A stretch of DNA of 34,774 nucleotides from an uncultured Bacteroidia bacterium (lineage in GTDB: Bacteria > Bacteroidota > Bacteroidia > Bacteroidales > UBA932): the NCBI GenBank assembly GCA_902788175.1, contig CADAJF010000007.1:1-34774 (forward strand), written 5' to 3'. How positions within the stretch are numbered: the first letter of the stretch is position 1; each line of letters begins with the position of its first letter. The notes beneath the pieces are model-generated. The model ran no database searches. It was not told the origin of the DNA and saw only the letters and a program-made list of their open reading frames with translations. Position numbers and translations under genes: made by a program. This document shows positions 1 through 6,583 of the stretch, piece by piece.

Positions 1-85
1 GACGCCCTGAGCGCAAAACGGTTCCGGGCTCTGATCCGGGGAAGCAGAAAAGATCCGGTTTCGGGTACAGCAGGATATTCAGAAG

Positions 86-709
86 ATGGCAGAAGACAGG
101 GAGAACGGAAAAAAACTGGCCGGAAACGCGCAGAAGAGAGCCGGCGGGAAGACCCGCAGTGAAAGTGATACGTTTACGGACATGGTTCTGCAGGCGGATA
201 CGTATGCCAGGGAGAAAAGAGCAAAAAGAAAATACAGCAGCTGGAAGAAATGGGTGCAGAATTTCATTCAGTTTTTCGTGATTTTTGTGATCCTTCTGAC
301 GCTGCTGTTCCGATATGTGGTCGGTGTGGCGAAGATCGACGGGAAGTCGATGGATCCGACGTACAGAGACGGGCAGACCGTCTGGTATTCGAGGCTTGAC
401 CGGACGTATGCCAGAGGGGATGTCGTCTGTTTCCGGCTTCCGACCGGAGAACTTCTGGTGAAGCGGATTATTGCGGTCGGCGGGGATACGGTAGATCTCA
501 GTGACGGAGCGGTCCTGATCAACGGTGAAAAAATCGACGAGAGCAGCTATGCGCACGGCGTGACGCAGCCGGAGGCAGGCGAGGTGGTTTATCCGTACAA
601 AATCCCCGAGGGCAGTTATTTCGTGATGGGAGATAACCGGGAGAACTCCGTTGATTCAAGGTCATTCAAGGCGATCGTAGGGGAAGCTGTCTGCGGAAAG
701 CTGCCCTGA
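86..709 (+). CDS. lepB: Signal peptidase I, short Clostridia type
   Basis: Membrane-bound serine protease that removes signal peptides from exported proteins. A basic cytoplasmic N-terminus of about 55 residues is followed by one membrane segment (about residues 58-80). The nucleophile motif GKSMDP puts Ser at residue 88, the general-base Lys is in VKRIIAVGGD (Lys126), and the conserved GDNRENSVDSR box is at about 182-192. At 207 residues with a single membrane segment it fits the SipS/Lachnospiraceae form, not the much longer Bacteroidota LepB. The protein ends soon after the last box (GEAVCGKLP), without the usual 'GK..FRIWP' tail, so the C-terminus may be altered. ATG at 86 is the first in-frame start after a stop. 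Its base usage and family do not match the rest of the window, suggesting transfer or a chimeric contig end. The family call is firm; the origin is inference. Confidence 0.85.
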   Translation: MAEDRENGKKLAGNAQKRAGGKTRSESDTFTDMVLQADTYAREKRAKRKYSSWKKWVQNFIQFFVIFVILLTLLFRYVVGVAKIDGKSMDPTYRDGQTVWYSRLDRTYARGDVVCFRLPTGELLVKRIIAVGGDTVDLSDGAVLINGEKIDESSYAHGVTQPEAGEVVYPYKIPEGSYFVMGDNRENSVDSRSFKAIVGEAVCGKLP

Positions 710-740
710 AGCACAGGAAAATGAAGAAGGAGGAGCAGTG

Positions 741-815
741 ATGCGTAACCGCATAGAGAACAGCATCAGACAGGTTTGTCTGTGCGTCAGAAGGGTTCTG
801 CAGAATTGGCTTTGA
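741..815 (+). CDS. Small ORF (24 codons), possibly a truncated gene start
   Basis: ATG at 741 follows a near-perfect Shine-Dalgarno sequence (AAGGAGGAG, 727-735), 31 bases after lepB. It encodes about 24 residues rich in Arg and Val with two Cys, and stops at 813-815, five bases before a ten-C run. The strong ribosome site is Firmicutes-like and unlike the rest of the window. It could be the intact beginning of a gene that followed lepB, cut where foreign DNA or an assembly join meets Bacteroidales DNA. No function can be given. Confidence 0.3.
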   Translation: MRNRIENSIRQVCLCVRRVLQNWL

Positions 816-834
816 GCCTCCCCCCCCCCGTGCG

Positions 835-946
835 GGGCTAGGTCCCGTTTTATGTCGGGGATCCCGCCCCACCGAAAACGCCCCTGAGTCCCGTCAGAGG
901 CCAAAAACGTGGGCCAGGTGGGGTATCCTGAAACGGGACTTGGTCC
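835..946 (+). repeat. R1 dyad repeat, left copy
   Basis: About 112 bases whose ends are imperfect inverted repeats: GGGCTAGGTCCCGTTTT on the left, and the complement of GGACCAAGTCCCGTTTC on the right. Inner blocks (CCCCACCGAAAACGC, GGCCAAAAACGTGGG, AGGTGGGGTA) recur in the same order and orientation at 2845-2955. It carries no gene. The dyad could fold as a long hairpin in DNA or RNA. It lies in the 423-base stretch between the small ORF and the XRE gene. Confidence 0.75.
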
Positions 947-952
947 ATTCTT

Positions 953-1009
953 TTGCCGCCTTGACACCGGGAAGGCCCTGCAAGGCCAATTTCAGGACCG
1001 AGGCGGCAA
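953..1009 (-). repeat. R2 palindromic repeat, copy 1 (inverted)
   Basis: A 57-base element with ends TTGCCGCCT and AGGCGGCAA-type inverted repeats. Read on the minus strand it matches the copy at 2962-3018 at about 52 of 57 positions. It begins 6 bases after the left R1 copy, the same spacing as in the right-hand composite, but its internal sequence is flipped. Confidence 0.75.
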
Positions 1010-1036
1010 CGTTTTCACCACTTCCCAAGCATTTCC

Positions 1037-1092
1037 CTGCCGCCTCGGTTCAGTAAAGTGAACAGGAGGCGAATTCTCTGTCAAGGCGGCAA
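1037..1092 (+). repeat. R2 palindromic repeat, copy 2 (variant loop)
   Basis: Ends TGCCGCCTCGGT and TGTCAAGGCGGCAA match the outer parts of the 2962-3018 copy in the same orientation. The middle is different and contains its own small hairpin, GTTCA (1048-1052) pairing with TGAAC (1059-1063). Only the outer stem is conserved, which suggests the stem is what matters. Confidence 0.65.
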
Positions 1093-1145
1093 TTTCTATA
1101 AAGATACCACCGTCATTTCTATTAGGAAGCGCTTTTACCTTTTGG

Positions 1146-1161
1146 TTGGCAAATTTGCCAA
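1146..1161. promoter_or_regulatory. Perfect palindromic operator candidate
   Basis: TTGGCAAATTTGCCAA is a perfect 16-base palindrome. It overlaps the -33 TTTG of the promoter for the XRE-HNH gene pair, so a bound dimer would block the promoter. The XRE protein encoded 78 bases downstream is the natural candidate ligand (inference). Confidence 0.5.
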
Positions 1162-1185
1162 TTTGAAAGACATTTCTTATATTTG
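1154..1185 (+). promoter_or_regulatory. Bacteroidota-type promoter for the XRE-HNH pair
   Basis: TTTG at 1154-1157 and TATATTTG at 1178-1185 are separated by 20 bases, fitting the Bacteroidota consensus (-33 TTTG, -7 TAnnTTTG). It is the best two-part match seen in the window. Transcription would begin near 1190, before each possible start codon of the XRE gene. Confidence 0.55.
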
Positions 1186-1238
1186 TCCCCAGTTAAATTT
1201 TCCGTGGGGTGCACCACATTAAAAACGCTTGGAAAATT

Positions 1239-1742
1239 ATGGATAAAAATCTCAGAAAATTTATGGCGACCGAGACAAGGTCCCGGGCCCAGATTCTCGA
1301 CAGATACTTTGTCGAGGTGCAGACGCCGGATGGCGAACTCTTCAAAATCATGTCTGACATTGCCAAGTACGACAGCGATGAGTACAAGGCCTATGTCCTC
1401 CACCTGATTGAATTCATTTTTGACCGGAACTTCTCCGACGACAAGGAGCAGATGGTAAATCGCATCAGCCGCGATTTCCTTCTCAATGCTGTTCCGTCTA
1501 TGGGAATGGATGAGGGGAACCGACAAAGCGAGCGTGTCAGGATAGGAAAGCGCATCAAGGAACTACGTGAGGCCAAGAAAATGGAAGCACGGGATTTGGC
1601 ACTTCTCACCGGCATTGATGCGGCTAATTTGTCGCGCATCGAGCAGGGTAAGTATTCCACCGGAGTGGACATCCTATCCCGTATCTGCGTCATCCTTGAC
1701 GCACATTTGGATCTGATTCCCAACGAGCAGAAGGAGCAGTAG
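1239..1742 (+). CDS. XRE-family helix-turn-helix regulator
   Basis: A 167-residue protein. The C-terminal part (about residues 101-160) is a Cro/C1-type helix-turn-helix: IGKRIKELREAKKM, then LALLTGIDAANLSRIEQGK, then a helix with ILSRICVILDAHLDLI. The N-terminal ~90 residues (TPDGELFKIMSDIAKYDSDEYKAY...) are not a fold I recognise and could sense a ligand or a partner. An upstream in-frame GTG (1209) and a downstream ATG (1263) are also possible starts; ATG 1239 is chosen as the first ATG after the promoter. The stop lies 1 base before the HNH gene, so the two are surely cotranscribed. The layout (promoter, overlapping palindrome, regulator first) suggests self-repression, as in toxin-antitoxin or phage-control units. 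The HTH is certain, the regulatory role inferred. Confidence 0.8.
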   Translation: MDKNLRKFMATETRSRAQILDRYFVEVQTPDGELFKIMSDIAKYDSDEYKAYVLHLIEFIFDRNFSDDKEQMVNRISRDFLLNAVPSMGMDEGNRQSERVRIGKRIKELREAKKMEARDLALLTGIDAANLSRIEQGKYSTGVDILSRICVILDAHLDLIPNEQKEQ

Positions 1743-1743
1743 A

Positions 1744-2817
1744 ATGGAAAACAAGAATCTGCTTGAGGTGTTCGACCGCGAGATGCAGTGCGAATACAAG
1801 GGCCGTCAATACCTGGTTCGTGATAATGGAGCCATCTGCCGCCTTCCCAGAGAAGGATGTCGTCCCAGTAAGCTGGACAATAACTGGAGTTTCGGCACCA
1901 AGAATCCAGACAATGGCTATATGATTTTCACCGGCAATATCCGTGTCCATCAGGTCGTATGCACGACCTTTCACGGAGCGGAACCGCAGCTGCATATGGT
2001 GGTTGACCACATCGACACCAACCGTTGTAACAACCGACCGGAAAATCTCCGCTGGCTTACCAGGTTGGAAAACGCCCTGAACAATGACGCCACGAGAAAA
2101 AAGATTATCTACCTCTGCGGCAGCATTGAAGCGTTTATCGAGAATCCGGCCATTCTCCGGACTAAGGCACTGCCGCCGGATGTCAGTTGGATGAAGACCG
2201 TCACCAAAGAAGAGGCGGCCGCCTGCAAGAAACACATTGATGAATGGGCCAAGAGAGACAGCAAGCCTCAGGGTTCCGGCAAAGGTCTCGGGGACTGGGT
2301 TTTCTCAGATAAAGAAATGGCCGAGGCCCGCACGTGGAACGGTGGCCAACTTCATACAAATTACAAACCTTGGGCGCAGCAGAAGGCCGAGATTGAGGAA
2401 ATGAATCGCCGGATCTGGGAAGAAGAACACGCCCTTAAAGACTCTCTGACGCCAGGTGCCAAGCAGCTGGACTGGAAGACGCCGACAGAGTTCCTGCAAA
2501 TTCCGCAGGAGATCTCGGACACGCCACTGCAGGATTATCTTGCCCGCCTGCCGAAGGGAGCCATCTATACGAAGAACCGGTGGGCAGAATCCCCGGTGTA
2601 TGATGCTGCAATGGCCGAAGACGGCACCCATCTGGCTGTTGTCGCGATAATTTCCGGCGCGACGAACTATGCTCTCTCAGAGGTTTACTTCCAGGACGGA
2701 TTCTTTGTTCACAAGAGCATCCGAACATTCTTCACCGAGGAAGGTGCTCAAAAATACTTCACCGAATCTCTGGGCCGGGAATGGACTGGCGGTGATGAGC
2801 TGGAGGATTATTGCTAA
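1744..2817 (+). CDS. HNH endonuclease with long uncharacterised C-terminus
   Basis: A 357-residue protein. Residues about 20-115 look like the NUMOD4/HNH_3 arrangement of homing-type nucleases: a 'VRDNGAICRLPR' segment, then VHQVVCTTFHG (His69), then VVDHIDTNRCNNRPENLRWLT (Asp88-His89, Asn93/96/97, Asn101). These supply the expected metal-binding and catalytic residues. The remaining ~235 residues hold a charged, helix-rich middle (EEMNRRIWEEEHALKD) and a compact end (about 270-350) containing GTHLAVVAIISG and FFTEEGAQKYF. I do not recognise this C-terminal part. A good ribosome site (GAAGGAG, 1732-1738) precedes ATG 1744, and the gene follows the XRE gene after 1 base. No recombinase or phage structural gene is next to it. 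It could be a defence nuclease under XRE control, a solitary homing-like element, or a cargo gene of the flanking repeats. Confidence 0.75.
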   Translation: MENKNLLEVFDREMQCEYKGRQYLVRDNGAICRLPREGCRPSKLDNNWSFGTKNPDNGYMIFTGNIRVHQVVCTTFHGAEPQLHMVVDHIDTNRCNNRPENLRWLTRLENALNNDATRKKIIYLCGSIEAFIENPAILRTKALPPDVSWMKTVTKEEAAACKKHIDEWAKRDSKPQGSGKGLGDWVFSDKEMAEARTWNGGQLHTNYKPWAQQKAEIEEMNRRIWEEEHALKDSLTPGAKQLDWKTPTEFLQIPQEISDTPLQDYLARLPKGAIYTKNRWAESPVYDAAMAEDGTHLAVVAIISGATNYALSEVYFQDGFFVHKSIRTFFTEEGAQKYFTESLGREWTGGDELEDYC

Positions 2818-2844
2818 AACCAAGTGCCCCACGTGTCCCGCTCC

Positions 2845-2955
2845 GGGCCAGGTCCTGTTTCATGCCGGGGACCGCGCCCACCGAAAACGCACTAGAGGTC
2901 TGTCTGAGGCCAAAAACGTGGGCTAGGTGGGGTACCCAGAAATGGGACCTGGCCC
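2845..2955 (+). repeat. R1 dyad repeat, right copy
   Basis: Same element as 835-946 in the same orientation, roughly four of five bases identical. Its terminal inverted repeat is cleaner here: GGGCCAGGTCC at 2845-2855, and GGACCTGGCCC at 2945-2955. It begins 27 bases after the HNH stop. With the left copy it brackets the gene pair as an imperfect direct repeat. Confidence 0.75.
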
Positions 2956-2961
2956 AAACTC

Positions 2962-3018
2962 TTGCCGCCTCGGTCCCAAAAACGGCCTTGGAGGGCCTTC
3001 CCGGTGTCAAGGCGGCAA
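2962..3018 (+). repeat. R2 palindromic repeat, copy 3
   Basis: TTGCCGCCT at 2962-2970 pairs with AGGCGGCAA at 3010-3018 around a 39-base interior. It starts 6 bases after the right R1 copy. Its reverse complement matches copy 1 (953-1009) at about 52 of 57 positions, while its outer stems match copy 2 directly. Confidence 0.75.
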
Positions 3019-3029
3019 AGCCCCACGGC

Positions 3030-3231
3030 AGGGACGGGGCGCGGGTGAGGGAATTGGCGGAAACGGGGACGTGCGGGGGGAGGTGCAGGGAGCGGTGCCG
3101 CGAATGCGGCATGACGGCGTGTGTTTGACGACCGTTAGACTCGCGACAGCGAGGCTATGAGGGAGAAGTCAGCCGTCAAGCGACCGGTGCTGCCCCGTTT
3201 CCGACTGCTGACCGAACCGCGTCCCGTCCCT
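3030..3231. repeat. Large imperfect inverted repeat in gene-free DNA
   Basis: The left arm has AGGGACGGGGCGCGG (3030-3044), 14 bases, then GGAAACGGGG (3059-3068). The right arm is its complement with the same 14-base gap: CCCCGTTTCC (3193-3202), 14 bases, CCGCGTCCCGTCCCT (3217-3231). The loop between arms contains two small perfect hairpins, TGCCGC-gaat-GCGGCA (3096-3111) and CTCGC-gaca-GCGAG (3140-3153). I see no credible protein gene in 2818-3320. A structured RNA or a decayed repeat element are both possible. Confidence 0.5.
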
Positions 3232-3261
3232 TCCGTCGGGATCCTCCTCCCCACTCGCAAC

Positions 3262-3297
3262 AAAAAAACGCCCGGGACCTGCAAGGGGTTCCGGGCG
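3262..3297 (-). terminator. Rho-independent terminator of the bamA-ompH unit
   Basis: On the minus strand, CGCCCGGAACC (3297-3287) pairs with GGTCCCGGGCG (3279-3269) with one mismatch and a 7-base loop, followed by a run of seven T (3268-3262). It lies 24 bases beyond the ompH stop and ends the minus-strand envelope block. Confidence 0.85.
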
Positions 3298-3320
3298 GGA
3301 AGGGACATGGGAGGGAGGAC

Positions 3321-3893
3321 CTACTTGGCCGCTGCCGCTGCTGCTGCCTCGGTCTTGGCCTGGAGTTCTGCCTGGAGGGATTCCAGGGTGCGTCCGGCGG
3401 GGATGTTCAGGGCCTTGCGGGCATCGGCGGTGATGTCAATGACCTTGGACTCATCGAAGTAGATGGCCTGGGAGACGTCGAACAGGACAGTGATACCCTT
3501 GGCCTTGGCGATATCCGTGATTGCCTTGTTGGCTTTCTCCTGGATGGGAGCGGTGAGCTGGGTCTGCTGCTGCTGGAGCTCCTGGGAGATATTCTGCTGG
3601 AATTCCTGGATGCGCTGCTGGATGTCGGTGAGTTCGCGTTCCTTGGACTCGCGGATGGCGGCAGTCCAGGTGGCCTTCTTCTGCTCATACTGGCTGAACT
3701 TGGCCTGGGCCTCTTCCATCATGGCGGCGTAGGTCTCCTCTGCCTCTTTCTGGGAAGCGGCCAGGGTTTCACGGGCTGCATCCATTTCCGGCATGAGCAT
3801 CACGAGTTCGTTGAAGTTCACCTTGCCCACGGTCTGGGCGGAAAGGGTGAGGGAAGCGAAGGCCGCAAGGGCGATAACAAAAAGCTTTTTCAT
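3321..3893 (-). CDS. ompH: Periplasmic chaperone, OmpH/Skp family
   Basis: A 190-residue Skp-like chaperone that holds unfolded outer-membrane proteins in the periplasm on their way to the BAM complex. It has a signal peptide (MKKLFVIALAAFASLTLSAQ), a short strand region (VGKVNFNELVMLMPEMDAA), a long Gln/Glu-rich coiled-coil (about 40-125) and a return segment containing KAKGITVLFDVSQAIYFDESKVIDITAD, the usual OmpH ending. The last residues are a low-complexity Ala run (AAAAAAAK). It sits 81 bases downstream of bamA on the same strand, its usual neighbour. An AAGG sequence precedes the ATG. A terminator closes the unit. A second, lipid-anchored paralogue is at 11305-11913. Confidence 0.92.
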   Translation of the reverse strand: MKKLFVIALAAFASLTLSAQTVGKVNFNELVMLMPEMDAARETLAASQKEAEETYAAMMEEAQAKFSQYEQKKATWTAAIRESKERELTDIQQRIQEFQQNISQELQQQQTQLTAPIQEKANKAITDIAKAKGITVLFDVSQAIYFDESKVIDITADARKALNIPAGRTLESLQAELQAKTEAAAAAAAK

Positions 3894-3974
3894 ATCCTTA
3901 ATAATTTATTTGTTTTCTATTTCCCCAAGCTTCCTGGCGGGGGCCGGAAATGGGGTTTCAATTATCATACCATA

Positions 3975-6548
3975 CTAAAATTGCTGGCCCAGGACAAAGT
4001 GGAACTGGCTTCCGCCGTTGGCGGAATCATCGAAGCCATAGCCCCAGTCAATACCCAGCAGGCCAATCATGGGCAGGAACACGCGTACGCCGACACCTGC
4101 GCTTCGCTTGATCTGGAAGGGATTGAAATCACGGATGTCGCTCCAGCAGTTACCGCCTTCCAGGAAGGCCAGGGCATAGATGGTGCTCTGGGGCTGCAGG
4201 ATGACGGGATAGCGGAGCTCTACGGTGAACTTGTCATAGACGTTACCGGCATAGCTCTCATAGTTCTGGCTGTAAGGGGTCATCTTGCGGGGCGTGAGGG
4301 AATAGTCCTCGTAGCCGCGAAGGGACACAATCTCTGCGCCGTAGGTCATGTAACCGGACATGCCGTCGCCGCCCACCTGGAAGTTCTCGAACGGGGAATA
4401 ACCCCAGTTACGGTTGTAATAACCCAGGTAGCCGAACTGGGCCCGCGTCATGAGCACCAGGTCTCCCACCAGCTTGGTATAGACCGTTCCGTTGAACTTC
4501 CACTTGTGGTACTCGATCCACTTATAGCGCTGGGCCGATGTCCACTCGTCGTAGTTGACGTCCTTCCAGCTGCCAACAGGCACCTTCTCCCCGTCTTTGT
4601 ATGTGTACTTGCGAAGGAGCGAATACGGCGGCGTAAGCTGCAGGGATGCGGAGAATTCCGAGCCGCTGCGGGGGTAAATCTGCTGGTCGCTGGAGTTTCT
4701 GGACAGCGAAAGCGTATAGCTCAGGTTGTGCGAGATACCGTCGTTGAAGGCAAAGTAGCTGTTGGTCCAGTTGGTGAGCTTATAGGTTTGCCAGCTAAGG
4801 TTGTTGTACAGGATAAAGTAGTTGTCCGGCCACTTGAGGCGGGTACCCAGACCGGCATTGAAGCCGAACACCTCGAACATCTTGTCCGTGGACAGGATGC
4901 CGATGGCCAGGTAGCTGTCCGTCATGCGGGAATAGTAACCCGAGAAGCTGAGCGAAGTGGGCTTTTTCCCGAAGAGCCAGGGCTCCGTAAAGCTGGCGCT
5001 GAGGTTGGTGTAGTAGCGGCCGTTGGTCTGGAAACGGAACGCAAGGTTCTGGGCATCACCCAGCGGAACAGGCCGCCAGGCGTTTTTCTCGAACATGCGG
5101 CGGGTAGAGAAGTTGTTGAAACTTACGCCCGCGGTGAGCACGAAGGTATTGCCGCCCCAACCGCCGGAGAGCTCCAGCTGAGAGGAGGGCTTCTCCGTCA
5201 CATTATAAATAAGGTCAACCGTATTGTTGAGCTGGTTGGGGATGAGGTTGTAGCCCGAGCCGTACTGCATGATGGCTTCAGGGTCGAACTGGCCCATGGA
5301 GGCTATCTCGCGGATGGAGCGCTCGAAGTCCGTCTGGCTGAAGAGATAACCGGGACGGGTGAAGAGCTGGCGGCGCACCACACGTTCGTTGGTGAGGTCG
5401 TTGCCGTTGATGATAATCTCGTTCAGGACGGCTGGCTTGCCTTCGGAGATGCGCATCTCCACGTCCACGGAGTCGTTCTGGATATTCACCTCCACGGGCG
5501 TTACGCTGAAGAAGAGGTAGCCGTTGTCCTTGTACAGCTTGGATACGTCGTACTCGTTTTCCTTGCCGCCGCCGTGCAGGCGCTTGTCCATGGTGACCAC
5601 GTCATAGACGTCACCTTTCTTGACCTGCAGGATATTGTTCAGGACCTCCGAGGGGTACACGGAATTGCCCGTCCAGGTGATGTTGCGGAAGTAGTACTTC
5701 CGGCCCTGTTCAAACTCCATGTCTATGCTCAGGTGCTTGCCGTCTTCCAGGAAATAGACGGAATCCCGCACCAGGCGGGCATCGCGGTAGCCGGCCTCGT
5801 TGAAGGCGTCCAGGACGGTCTTGCGGTCCGTCTGGTACTCTTTTTCCTTGAATTTCTTGGATTTGAAGAAGTTATACCACTTGTTGGAGTGGGTCTCCTT
5901 CATGTTCTTGGCCAGCTTGCGCTCCTTGACATCCGTGTTTCCGGAGAAGTTGATGTCCTTGATGCGTACCTTGCGGCCTTTGTTCACGTCAAAGTTTACG
6001 CGGATGGCGCTGCGGATCATGGTGTCCCGGGTCACCTGGGGAGTAACCTCCACTTTCAGGTATCCCTTCTCCTTGTAGTAGCGCTTGATGATGTCGATGG
6101 TGGTCTTTTCTACGTAGTCCGAGTATTCACGGCCCGGACGCAGGTTCACGCGCTCCTGGATGTCCTTGCGCTCTCCGGTCTTGACGCCGGAATAGCTCCA
6201 GCGGGAAACGCGGGGACGCTCCCGCACCTTGATCCTGAACCAGGCGGTATCCTGGCCGGTGCTCACCGAATCTATCAGAACGGCCACGTCCTCGAAATAA
6301 CGCTGGGCAACCAGGCGCTTGACTACGCCCGTAATGTCCTCTCCGGGGACGGTTACCTCTATCCCCTCCCTAAGGCTGGTGAGCTGCCGAATCTGGTTGG
6401 CGTTCAGATACTGGTTTCCTTCCACCTCTACGCCGCCCACGATGTATTTACGGGGCTGGTTGTAATCTATCTCCACTCCGCTTTGCGCCCTAAGGGACCA
6501 TCCCCCCAGGAGCAGCAAGGCAGCAAACAGTATCTTTCTAAAATTCAT
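3975..6548 (-). CDS. bamA: Outer membrane protein assembly factor BamA
   Basis: Central subunit of the BAM machine that inserts beta-barrel proteins into the outer membrane. The 857-residue protein starts with a signal peptide (MNFRKILFAALLLLGGWSLRAQ). A series of POTRA domains fills about residues 30-440 (e.g. IVGGVEVEGNQYLNANQIRQL, KVRIKDINFSGNTDVKERKL, VLNEIIINGNDLTNERVVRRQ). An Omp85 barrel runs from about residue 450 (SSQLELSGGWGGNTF) to the terminal Phe of LGQQF, as expected for a barrel signal. The length is normal for Bacteroidota. A longer reading from 6668 would overlap uppS. ATG 6548 is chosen because it starts the signal peptide and lies just after a -7 element (6570-6577). It follows uppS and precedes ompH. 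Confidence 0.97.
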   Translation of the reverse strand: MNFRKILFAALLLLGGWSLRAQSGVEIDYNQPRKYIVGGVEVEGNQYLNANQIRQLTSLREGIEVTVPGEDITGVVKRLVAQRYFEDVAVLIDSVSTGQDTAWFRIKVRERPRVSRWSYSGVKTGERKDIQERVNLRPGREYSDYVEKTTIDIIKRYYKEKGYLKVEVTPQVTRDTMIRSAIRVNFDVNKGRKVRIKDINFSGNTDVKERKLAKNMKETHSNKWYNFFKSKKFKEKEYQTDRKTVLDAFNEAGYRDARLVRDSVYFLEDGKHLSIDMEFEQGRKYYFRNITWTGNSVYPSEVLNNILQVKKGDVYDVVTMDKRLHGGGKENEYDVSKLYKDNGYLFFSVTPVEVNIQNDSVDVEMRISEGKPAVLNEIIINGNDLTNERVVRRQLFTRPGYLFSQTDFERSIREIASMGQFDPEAIMQYGSGYNLIPNQLNNTVDLIYNVTEKPSSQLELSGGWGGNTFVLTAGVSFNNFSTRRMFEKNAWRPVPLGDAQNLAFRFQTNGRYYTNLSASFTEPWLFGKKPTSLSFSGYYSRMTDSYLAIGILSTDKMFEVFGFNAGLGTRLKWPDNYFILYNNLSWQTYKLTNWTNSYFAFNDGISHNLSYTLSLSRNSSDQQIYPRSGSEFSASLQLTPPYSLLRKYTYKDGEKVPVGSWKDVNYDEWTSAQRYKWIEYHKWKFNGTVYTKLVGDLVLMTRAQFGYLGYYNRNWGYSPFENFQVGGDGMSGYMTYGAEIVSLRGYEDYSLTPRKMTPYSQNYESYAGNVYDKFTVELRYPVILQPQSTIYALAFLEGGNCWSDIRDFNPFQIKRSAGVGVRVFLPMIGLLGIDWGYGFDDSANGGSQFHFVLGQQF

Positions 6549-6569
6549 CCGAGTAAAAAAGTAATCTTG

Positions 6570-6577
6570 CAAAGGTA
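6570..6577 (-). promoter_or_regulatory. -7 element TACCTTTG upstream of bamA
   Basis: Minus-strand TACCTTTG matches the Bacteroidota -7 consensus TAnnTTTG. It lies between the uppS stop and the bamA ATG (6548), giving a short leader of roughly 15 bases. It suggests bamA-ompH can be transcribed apart from nadK-uppS. No clear -33 TTTG is seen at the right distance. Confidence 0.5.
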
Positions 6578-6583
6578 CGTATT

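Noticed and set aside
1-162. Open frame 1 from the window edge as the tail of an upstream gene
   Set aside because: Other frames are also open here, the protein is Arg-rich with no motif, and it overlaps the lepB start by 77 bases.
953-3018. R2 repeats as integron attC sites
   Set aside because: Size and hairpin shape are similar, but the GTTRRRY/RYYYAAC core sites are missing and no integron integrase is in the window.
835-3018. R1/R2 as a CRISPR array
   Set aside because: Only two or three copies, far apart, imperfect, with genes rather than spacers between them, and no cas genes.
2811-3160. Small plus-strand open frames in the gene-free region after the HNH gene
   Set aside because: They run through the R1/R2 repeats, have no ribosome site and no plausible protein content.
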